Shown here piece after piece: positions 1 to 5,293 of a stretch of DNA of 9,735 nucleotides. Each line of letters opens with the position of its first letter. Position 1 is the stretch's first letter. The DNA is taken from positions 1 through 9,735 of the forward strand of contig JBLIML010000151.1 of assembly GCA_047638675.1 (NCBI GenBank). The letters run 5' to 3'. Under the pieces are notes generated by a model. That model had not been told where the DNA came from, ran no database searches, and worked only from the letters and a program-made list of their open reading frames with translations. The DNA comes from WLWS01 sp047638675. GTDB lineage: Bacteria > Pseudomonadota > Gammaproteobacteria > Eutrophobiales > Eutrophobiaceae. The translations under genes and the position numbers were made by a program.

Positions 1-201
1 GGGCCAGGGGTCGCTCCCTAACGAGAGTCCGTATATACGCACGCATCTTACATATTTTAATTAGCAGCCCTACTTGCAAAACAGGAGGAGTCCATATACG
101 GGAATGACGGGATGGACGAGAGTGATGGGTAAGTACAAGTCCTGCCAGCACAGAATAATTTTTCAAACAGATCGTACTATTCCGTGTTATACAATAAACC
201 A

Positions 202-408
202 ATGGACGACACGCTCTCATTAATTGTCTACATCCTCTTCGGTGCAATTGGGATGGGTTATTTCATCTATGGAAAGCGCCAGGGCAGGATTATTCCGCTC
301 ATCTGTGGCTCAAGTTTAATGGTCTACCCGTATTTTTTTGACAATCCAGTCGTCCTGGTCGCTGTTGGTATAGTGCTTATTGGCTTGCCTTATTTTGTTA
401 GATATTGA
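202..408 (+). CDS. Small two-helix inner-membrane protein (68 aa)
   Basis: A short, very hydrophobic protein. Two membrane segments are visible, roughly residues 5-22 (ending in the basic turn YGKRQGR) and 30-62, the latter interrupted by a PYFFDNP turn and followed by a short C-terminal PYFVRY. The pattern of GxGYFxYGK, then a second hydrophobic block, then PYFxR resembles a widespread proteobacterial family of 65-75 residue proteins, often labelled 'amino acid transport protein' without good experimental support. I recognise the family from memory only. I prefer the ATG at 202 because the family usually begins just before the first helix; an in-frame GTG at 184 would add six residues. Neither start has a convincing Shine-Dalgarno sequence. 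It is separated from the next gene by 173 bases and probably is not part of the same unit. Confidence 0.7.
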   Translation: MDDTLSLIVYILFGAIGMGYFIYGKRQGRIIPLICGSSLMVYPYFFDNPVVLVAVGIVLIGLPYFVRY

Positions 409-479
409 ATTGGTAAGGCAGGAAGGCCGTCCCTCAGGTTTCTGTGGATAATCAGGTCAGTTTCATTGTTTTTTACCGC

Positions 480-1172
480 CCATAAGAGCAAACTCAGTGT
501 CGGATAATATAGGGGGTGCTTATATTGATTCCAGTGATTAACGATTAAAACCAATAACAATAAATAAAGAGGAGAGACTCCATGTCAAAAGTAAGCGATG
601 CAGATATTCAGGAACTTTTAGATCGGCAAAAATGTTATGACGTGTTAACCCGGTATTGCCGGGCACTGGATCGATCCGATGCAGGACTCATGCGCTCAGT
701 TTACTGGGAGGATGGCATGGATGATCATGGCGTGTTCGACGGCAACGCACATGAATTTGCGGATTTCATCGTCAGGGAAATTAAGGTTTGGTTTGAGGTC
801 ACGATGCATTCAATCTCTAACGTCCACATGGAATATTATGGCGACACCATGTGTACGGAATCATATTTAATCGCTTATCACAAAGTGAGAGCTGAGAAAG
901 AAAAAGTACTGGCGGTGCAGGGCCCCTCTTATTGGGAAGGCCTGAAAGGCGTGGACGCTGAAGCGAAACACCACGTGTTTCTTTACGGTGGACGTTATAT
1001 CGATCGCCTGGAAAAAAGAGATGGCGAATGGCGCATTGCCTTGCGTCAGGTCTGCATGGATTGGAATGAGAACTTTGCCGGGAACACCATACTCGATGAA
1101 GGTATGTTTGCAACGCTGACCCGGCGTGGTTGTCATGGACTAGAGGATCCCGTCTATCAAAACAAACCCTGA
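480..1172 (+). repeat. Tandem duplication unit, copy A (leader plus SnoaL gene)
   Basis: This unit and the one at 1222-1912 are related along their whole length at an offset of 740-742 bases. Homology starts at an identical 16-mer, CCATAAGAGCAAACTC (480-495 and 1222-1237). It continues through a diverged, AT-rich leader of about 85 bases that shares AACGATTAAAA and a GAGGAGAG ribosome-binding region, and then through the complete coding sequence. Leader and gene were therefore duplicated together, giving each copy its own upstream signals. Confidence 0.88.
582..1172 (+). CDS. SnoaL-like / NTF2-fold protein, paralog 1 of 3 (196 aa)
   Basis: This is a full-length member of the SnoaL_4 group of the NTF2 superfamily, which includes bile acid 7-alpha-dehydratase BaiE and relatives of scytalone dehydratase. 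Family landmarks occur in order: RYCRALDRSD (24-33), a YWEDGMDDHG block (41-50), ISNVHMEYYGD (78-88), TESYLIAYH (92-100), GGRYIDRLEKRDGEWRI (136-152) and a closing MDWNEN (159-164). Tyr25, Asp30, His82 and Arg138 fall where, from memory, BaiE has catalytic Tyr30, Asp35, His83 and Arg146, so a dehydratase or related lyase/isomerase chemistry is plausible. The substrate is unknown. There is no signal peptide, so it is probably cytoplasmic. A strong GAGGAG (569-574) lies seven bases before the ATG. It is 92% identical to the next gene, with 15 differences in 196 residues. The family is highly confident; the reaction is not. Confidence 0.9.
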   Translation: MSKVSDADIQELLDRQKCYDVLTRYCRALDRSDAGLMRSVYWEDGMDDHGVFDGNAHEFADFIVREIKVWFEVTMHSISNVHMEYYGDTMCTESYLIAYHKVRAEKEKVLAVQGPSYWEGLKGVDAEAKHHVFLYGGRYIDRLEKRDGEWRIALRQVCMDWNENFAGNTILDEGMFATLTRRGCHGLEDPVYQNKP

Positions 1173-1221
1173 GGTTTACACTGATGGTAAGGGATGCAGT
1201 CCTGCTTGAGCTACCTGGTCG

Positions 1222-1912
1222 CCATAAGAGCAAACTCGATATCGAATAGTAGATGGGAGGTACGCTGATTTCACTGGATAACGATTAAAATAAATAATAA
1301 TGAATAGCGAGGAGAGTCTTCATGCCAAAAGTAAGCGATGCAGATATTCAGGAACTTTTAGATCGGCAAAAATGTTATGACGTGTTAACCCGATATTGTC
1401 GAGCACTGGATCGATCCGATGTTGACCTCATGCGTTCAGTTTATTGGGAGGATGGCATAGATGATCATGGCGTGTTTGTGGGCAACGCCCATGATTTTGC
1501 GGATTTTATCGTCAGGGAAATTAAGGTTTGGTTTGAGGTCACGATGCATTCAATCTCTAATGTCCATATGGAATATTATGGCGATACTATGTGCACGGAA
1601 TCGTATTTGTTCGCCTATCACAAAGTGAAAGCTGAGAAAGAAAGAGTATTGGCGGTGCAAGGACCCTCTTATTGGGAAGGCCTGAAAGGCGTGGATGCTG
1701 AAGCGAAACACCACGTGTATATTTTCGGCGGGCGTTATATTGATCGCCTGGAAAAAAGAGATGGCGAATGGCGCATTGCCCTCCGAAAGGTTTGTATGGA
1801 CTGGAATGAAAACTATGCCGGAAATACCATCCTTGATGAAGGCATGTTCGCTAACCTCACCCGGCGCGGTTGTCACGGGCTCGAAGATCCAGTCTACCAG
1901 AACAAACCTTAG
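1222..1912 (+). repeat. Tandem duplication unit, copy B (leader plus SnoaL gene)
   Basis: Second copy of the unit at 480-1172. The leader is two bases shorter than in copy A and clearly more diverged than the coding part, while the GAGGAG ribosome-binding site (1309-1314) and its spacing to the ATG are kept. Only about 49 bases separate the stop codon of copy A from the start of this unit. Confidence 0.88.
1322..1912 (+). CDS. SnoaL-like / NTF2-fold protein, paralog 2 of 3 (196 aa)
   Basis: Near-duplicate of the preceding gene, with the same length and the same start and stop context. The putative catalytic set Tyr25, Asp30, His82, His100 and Arg138 is unchanged. The 15 replacements are at residues 2, 34, 35, 46, 53, 58, 97, 103, 108, 133-135, 156, 165 and 178. 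Many are conservative, but several (Met46Ile, Asp53Val, Ile97Phe, and Phe-Leu-Tyr133-135 to Tyr-Ile-Phe) are hydrophobic changes on elements that could line the substrate cone, so the two copies may differ in specificity. The third paralog starts 10 bases after this stop, which suggests co-translation. The product is most likely a cytoplasmic dehydratase-type enzyme of unknown substrate. Confidence 0.9.
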   Translation: MPKVSDADIQELLDRQKCYDVLTRYCRALDRSDVDLMRSVYWEDGIDDHGVFVGNAHDFADFIVREIKVWFEVTMHSISNVHMEYYGDTMCTESYLFAYHKVKAEKERVLAVQGPSYWEGLKGVDAEAKHHVYIFGGRYIDRLEKRDGEWRIALRKVCMDWNENYAGNTILDEGMFANLTRRGCHGLEDPVYQNKP

Positions 1913-1922
1913 GCTATTCCAC

Positions 1923-2519
1923 ATGATAGCGGATACCGAACTTCAGGAACTGCTCGCACGGCAGAAATGTTATGACGTACTGACGCGTTATTGCCGGGCA
2001 CTGGATCGCGCCGATCTTGACATGATGAAATCAGTTTATTGGGAGGACGCCATTGATATCCATGGCGTGTTCGAGGGTAACGCTCACGAGTTCTCTGAAT
2101 TTATTATTCCCGAAATTCAGACCTGGTTCGACATCGCCACACATAATATCTCCAATGTTCACATGGACTACCACGGCGATATTATGTGGTCGGAATCCTA
2201 TCTTATTTCTTATTGCCAGGTGGCCGGCACCGATGAAAAGGTGAGTGCGGTCTATGGTCCAACTTACCTTTCCAAACTTGGTGGGAATACAGGTGAAAAT
2301 AAGAAACAGGGTTTTCTGATGGGTGGACGCTATCTGGATAAACTTGAAAAACGTAACAAGGAATGGCGTATTGTCCGGCGTGAAGTGGTGATGGACTGGA
2401 ATGAGAACCGGCCGGCAAACACCATATTGGAGGAGGGCATGATGAAAGATTTGCAACTCCGCGGTTGTAGGGGAGGGGACGATCCTGTTTACAAAAACAA
2501 GCCCGATAAGGCGCAATAA
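1923..2519 (+). CDS. SnoaL-like / NTF2-fold protein, paralog 3 of 3 (198 aa)
   Basis: An older paralog of the two upstream genes, roughly 60% identical by eye and collinear throughout. It keeps RYCRALDR (22-29), SVYWEDAIDIHGVF (37-50), ISNVHMDY (75-82), ESYLISY (91-97), GGRYLDKLEKR (134-144) and VMDWNENR. The expected catalytic-type residues Tyr23, Asp28, His80 and Arg136 are present. One pocket-region difference stands out: the His100 of the other copies is Cys98 here. The segment at about 101-130 (AGTDEKV to NKKQG) and the C-terminus (extra DKAQ) are also its own. I chose ATG 1923 because homology to the paralogs begins there; the reading frame is open further upstream, but that stretch is only an overlap with paralog 2. 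There is no strong Shine-Dalgarno, and the start lies 10 bases after the previous stop, so translation probably depends on reinitiation or coupling. Confidence 0.88.
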   Translation: MIADTELQELLARQKCYDVLTRYCRALDRADLDMMKSVYWEDAIDIHGVFEGNAHEFSEFIIPEIQTWFDIATHNISNVHMDYHGDIMWSESYLISYCQVAGTDEKVSAVYGPTYLSKLGGNTGENKKQGFLMGGRYLDKLEKRNKEWRIVRREVVMDWNENRPANTILEEGMMKDLQLRGCRGGDDPVYKNKPDKAQ

Positions 2520-2531
2520 ATTAACTCGCCA

Positions 2532-2545
2532 AATGTTATAACATT
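2532..2545. promoter_or_regulatory. Perfect 14-bp palindrome, candidate toxin-antitoxin operator
   Basis: AATGTTATAACATT is an exact inverted repeat located 55 bases before the antitoxin start. TTAAC (2521-2525) and GTTAA (2547-2551) flank it as a looser outer pair with a slightly different centre. AbrB-type antitoxins usually repress their own operon by binding a palindrome upstream, so this is the natural operator candidate. The role is inferred; only the symmetry is directly visible. Confidence 0.5.
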
Positions 2546-2600
2546 AGTTAAACTCACTGATATCAAAGACGATCCCGTCATTACAGAGTGAGTAAATGAG

Positions 2601-2831
2601 ATGGTTACGCGAGCACTAAAAGTACGAAAGATTGGTAACTCAGTTGGAGTGATACTGCCTCGCGATGTACAAGAAGCGTTAAGAGTGTCCGATGGTGATA
2701 CGCTTTATACGAACGTGACCAAAGACAGTATTGAATTAAGTCCCTATGATCCTGATTTTGCGGAATCAATGAAGGCTTTTGAACGAACACGACGTAAGTA
2801 CCGGAATGCGCTAAAAGAGCTGGGTAAGTGA
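2601..2831 (+). CDS. AbrB/MazE-type antitoxin (76 aa)
   Basis: The N-terminal half (residues 5-47) is a swapped-hairpin AbrB/SpoVT-type DNA-binding domain. It shows the diagnostic run KVRKIGNSVGVILPRDVQEAL followed by a VSDGDTL turn. The C-terminal part (about 50-76, DPDFAESMKAFERTRRKYRNALKEL) is charged and helical, as expected for the segment that wraps and neutralises a partner toxin. The last four bases of the gene (GTGA, 2828-2831) overlap the start of the Doc-like toxin, the usual translational coupling of type II toxin-antitoxin operons. It probably autoregulates through the palindrome at 2532-2545. A GAGTGAG stretch just upstream may serve as a weak ribosome-binding site. The family is clear; the pairing with Doc rather than MazF is shown by the neighbour. 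Confidence 0.88.
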   Translation: MVTRALKVRKIGNSVGVILPRDVQEALRVSDGDTLYTNVTKDSIELSPYDPDFAESMKAFERTRRKYRNALKELGK

Positions 2832-3223
2832 CAATAAAATGGCTCTCAAGCAAGGCTGTCATTGCGATTCATGCGGCCTTAATTGAGGAGCACAGTGGTC
2901 TTCAGGGGGCAATTAATCATGCAAGCCTGGAATCAACCTTAGCGAGACCGCAACAATTTTTATCTTACCCAGGGCTTACCCCGGATATTTTTTCTTTGGC
3001 GGCGGCATATGCATACGAGTTTGCGAAAAATCATTGTTTCACCGATGGAAATAAACGAGTTGCGCTATCTTCCATTGATAACTTCTTAATATTGAATGGA
3101 TTTGAATTAGTGGCTAGTGAAGTTGAAGCTGTCGCAGCAATAATTCAACTGGCAGCAGGTGAAATGAGTGAAGTGGATTTGATTGAATGGATAAGACAAA
3201 ATCACAGACAATTGGAGGATTAG
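2828..3223 (+). CDS. doc: Doc-type (Fic-fold) death-on-curing toxin (131 aa)
   Basis: The Fic active-site loop HCFTDGNKR is at residues 69-77, inside the typical helical frame AAAYAYEFAKN...ALSSIDNFLILNG. The length of 131 residues is close to phage P1 Doc (126). In the Doc branch, the loop carries Lys where AMP-transferring Fic enzymes have the second Gly (HPFxxGNGR). P1 Doc uses this altered anion hole to phosphorylate elongation factor EF-Tu and stop translation. This protein has Asn75-Lys76-Arg77, so the same EF-Tu kinase activity is the expected one, though not proven. The start is a GTG overlapping the antitoxin stop by four bases (GTGA), which keeps toxin output tied to antitoxin translation. 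It belongs to the 'death on curing' family and looks intact. Confidence 0.88.
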   Translation: MTIKWLSSKAVIAIHAALIEEHSGLQGAINHASLESTLARPQQFLSYPGLTPDIFSLAAAYAYEFAKNHCFTDGNKRVALSSIDNFLILNGFELVASEVEAVAAIIQLAAGEMSEVDLIEWIRQNHRQLED

Positions 3224-3278
3224 TTTTGCAAAGCGCTACGCCTTAAATATGAATAACAACAAGAAGGGGGGGTGAGAC

Positions 3279-4769
3279 ATGTTTAATGACAAAGGTTTAT
3301 CAAGACGACGATTTACTTTAGTAACGGGTAAATTGTTTGCAGGTTTCATGGCTATTTTGTCTATGCCAGCTCAGGCCCTGGCAAAAATCACCCTGTCAGA
3401 AGACTCAATTGCGGCTTTAAAGAAAAAAATCAGTGGTGAGGTTATTTCACCTGACCATAAATATTATGACGCCTGGCGTTTGGGCATGTCCTGGCAACAA
3501 CGCAAAACAGACAGACGCCCGGAAGTGATGGTGCAGGCGAAGACCGTGAATGATGTGGTCAACGCTGTCCTGTTTGCGGCGGAAAATAAAATAAAGGTTG
3601 GTATTCGTTCTGGTGGGCACAGCTGGGTTTATTCCTCCATTCGCGACAATAGCATGTTGCTCGATCTTCGAAATTTTAGAGATCTTGAAATCGACGCCGA
3701 AAACATGACGGCCATCGTCGGCCCAGCCATAACCGCTAGAGAGTTGGCGTCGAAACTGGAAGAGGTGGGCCTTGGCTTTCCCGTCGCTCATTGCAGCACC
3801 GTGGCCATGGGTGGCTATTTATTGGGTGGGGGTCAGGCCTGGAATTGGGGAAGCTGGGGTGGCGCCGCGTGCAATAGTGTGAAGGCACTCGATATTGTCA
3901 ATGCGAAAGGCGAGATACTTCACATTGACGAGAATAATCACAGCGATTTGATGTGGGCAGCACGGGGCGCTGGCCCCGGCTTTCCTGCAGTGGTGACTAA
4001 TTATCATTTGAAGTTGTATCCATTACCAAAAGCGATTCATATGAATAATTATGTATGGCCTTTGGCAGATACCCTGGCGGTATCGAAGTGGCAGACAGAA
4101 ATCGGCGCTGTTTTATCAGACAAGGTTGAGCTATTTATGTTTTTGCTTGGCCTGGCAGAACCGATAAATGGTGTGGACAAAGTGGTGGTTATTACCGGGG
4201 TCGCCTATGCAGAAACAGAAGATGAAGCAAAAACCCTGCTTGCACCGATGTCTACGGCAAAAGCTATTTCAACACCGATATCGGTTGATGAAATAAAACC
4301 CATGACGATTAATTCATTACTGGACCTTGTGGATCGAACCTATCCACCTTGCCGTGCAGCGGTGGACACCTTCTGGTTTGATTTGACGATGGAAGAAGTG
4401 ATGGAGAAATATGTCGATCACTTTGCCGCGGCACCATCACATTTATCAAATGTCCTGTGCGAAGTTAAACCTAAACCGATTGTTATTCCTGATACAGCCT
4501 ACTCCATGCGTCGTCTAAGCTATCTATCCCCTTATTCTTTCTGGTTGGACGAAAAAGATGATAAGGAAAATATTGAATGGATGGAAAAGACTCAGGAAAT
4601 TCTAGCACCACTATCCGTGGGTCATTATGTCAATGAAGCCGATCTTTCCGCCGATCCCAGTCGCTCGGAGCGTTCTTATGACAAGGAAAACTGGGAACGT
4701 ATTAAGAAAGTAAAAAATAAATACGATCCAAAAGGCTTATTTCATACTTATCTTGGGCATGAGAGCTGA
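3279..4769 (+). CDS. Tat-exported FAD-linked oxidoreductase, berberine-bridge type (496 aa)
   Basis: The N-terminus has a twin-arginine signal: SRRRFTL (8-14), a hydrophobic stretch (about 18-30) and an AQALA cleavage site near residue 35, so the folded enzyme should be periplasmic. An FAD_binding_4 (PP-loop) domain follows, covering about 80-255. His114 in RSGGHS matches the residue that binds the flavin 8-alpha carbon, and Cys172 in HCSTVAMGG matches the residue that binds C6 in berberine-bridge and gluco-oligosaccharide oxidases. The next run, YLLGGGQ, is the usual glycine-rich signature. The C-terminus ends in YDPKGLFHTYLG, the usual closing berberine-bridge element. Such enzymes oxidise alcohols, sugars or alkaloid-like substrates with oxygen or another acceptor; the substrate here is unknown. 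A very G-rich Shine-Dalgarno (AAGGGGGGG, about 3264-3272) precedes the ATG. The gene is complete and 55 bases downstream of the toxin gene on the same strand. Confidence 0.9.
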   Translation: MFNDKGLSRRRFTLVTGKLFAGFMAILSMPAQALAKITLSEDSIAALKKKISGEVISPDHKYYDAWRLGMSWQQRKTDRRPEVMVQAKTVNDVVNAVLFAAENKIKVGIRSGGHSWVYSSIRDNSMLLDLRNFRDLEIDAENMTAIVGPAITARELASKLEEVGLGFPVAHCSTVAMGGYLLGGGQAWNWGSWGGAACNSVKALDIVNAKGEILHIDENNHSDLMWAARGAGPGFPAVVTNYHLKLYPLPKAIHMNNYVWPLADTLAVSKWQTEIGAVLSDKVELFMFLLGLAEPINGVDKVVVITGVAYAETEDEAKTLLAPMSTAKAISTPISVDEIKPMTINSLLDLVDRTYPPCRAAVDTFWFDLTMEEVMEKYVDHFAAAPSHLSNVLCEVKPKPIVIPDTAYSMRRLSYLSPYSFWLDEKDDKENIEWMEKTQEILAPLSVGHYVNEADLSADPSRSERSYDKENWERIKKVKNKYDPKGLFHTYLGHES

Positions 4770-4833
4770 GTAATTTAAAGACCGGTTTCTACCGCATTGA
4801 TAAAATTAAGACTTGAATAAAGGCAACTTAACG

Positions 4834-4853
4834 AAACGACTTCATCGTTTTTT
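4834..4853 (+). terminator. Weak candidate terminator after the oxidase gene
   Basis: AAACGA (4834-4839) and TCGTTT (4845-4850) can pair around a five-base loop and run into further T residues (4851-4853), as in a short intrinsic terminator for rightward transcription. The stem is only six base pairs and AT-rich, and it overlaps the stop codon of the convergent minus-strand gene, so efficiency is doubtful. Confidence 0.35.
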
Positions 4854-5180
4854 GTGTGGTTGAGCTGCTAATTTCTGCTGATAACTAAGCGCTTGATAGG
4901 TATTAGGGAAACGTGAATCGGGTACTGAGGCTTGCTGAGATTGAGATGAAGATCGACGACGTGAATGTTGTTTGTTCAGAAGATAAAGTAATCGCAGTTG
5001 ATCTCTTTGGTTATCAATGGTGTGTTTCTCATTATTTTTGTAGCTGTGATGATTGAATTGATTTGCCCTGTGGATCCGAATCCCGCCATCGGCGAAGGCA
5101 GGTGTAGATAATACGCAGACGCTGGCGCAGAAGCAGAGCGTGGTAAAAAGTGATCGCCAGTAATTACAGATAGTCATCAT
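4842..5180 (-). CDS. Small secreted protein of unknown function (112 aa)
   Basis: I do not recognise this protein. It starts with a clear Sec signal peptide: MMTICNYWR, a hydrophobic core (LFTTLCFCASVCVLS) and a TPAFA cleavage site near residue 30. The mature part, about 80 residues, is polar, basic and low in complexity. It is rich in His, Asn, Gln, Ser and Arg, has an SRRRSSSQSQQ patch at about residues 73-83, ends in HKKR, and has no cysteine after the signal. It should be periplasmic or secreted. A good ribosome-binding site, GAGGAG, lies a few bases upstream on the minus strand (about 5184-5189). A second Met follows immediately, so the start could shift by one codon. The gene lies 113 bases downstream of the MFS gene on the same strand and converges on the oxidase gene. 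The real signal peptide plus ribosome-binding site make it a credible gene. Confidence 0.65.
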   Translation of the reverse strand: MMTICNYWRSLFTTLCFCASVCVLSTPAFADGGIRIHRANQFNHHSYKNNEKHTIDNQRDQLRLLYLLNKQHSRRRSSSQSQQASVPDSRFPNTYQALSYQQKLAAQPHKKR

Positions 5181-5248
5181 TGTTCTCCTCTAAAGAGGTC
5201 GTCACAGATTTAGACAAGCTTAACACAAAGAGATTCCGCTTAATGTTG

Positions 5249-5285
5249 ATTATAGAAGGACTTGCAAAAATATGCGGTGCAAGTC
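5249..5285 (-). promoter_or_regulatory. Inverted repeat beside a consensus -10 box between the MFS and secreted-protein genes
   Basis: GACTTGCA (5259-5266) and TGCAAGTC (5278-5285) form a perfect 8-bp inverted repeat with an 11-base loop, starting about 8 bases past the MFS stop codon. Read on the minus strand, it is followed directly by a consensus TATAAT (5254-5249). No good -35 at 16-18 bp was found. The hairpin has no U tract on the minus strand, so as a terminator for the MFS gene it would be weak. It may be a terminator hairpin, an operator over the secreted-protein promoter, or both; the sequence does not decide. Confidence 0.4.
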
Positions 5286-5293
5286 GCGTTTTA

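Noticed and set aside
1..183. Possible 3' end of an upstream gene at the left edge
   Set aside because: All short rightward frames open at the edge end quickly and give no recognisable peptide, so nothing can be supported here.
104..223. A 39-codon frame starting with ATG at 104, with AGGAGG 15 bases upstream
   Set aside because: The spacing to the ribosome-binding site is too long, the frame overlaps the more credible small membrane protein, and the product has no recognisable features.
582..1912. Assembly artefact explaining the near-identical SnoaL copies
   Set aside because: Differences are spread through both leaders and genes, including 15 amino-acid changes, which points to a real diverged duplication.
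1695..1922. N-terminal extension of the third SnoaL gene reaching into the second
   Set aside because: Homology to the paralogs begins at ATG 1923; the upstream frame is an out-of-frame reading of paralog 2.
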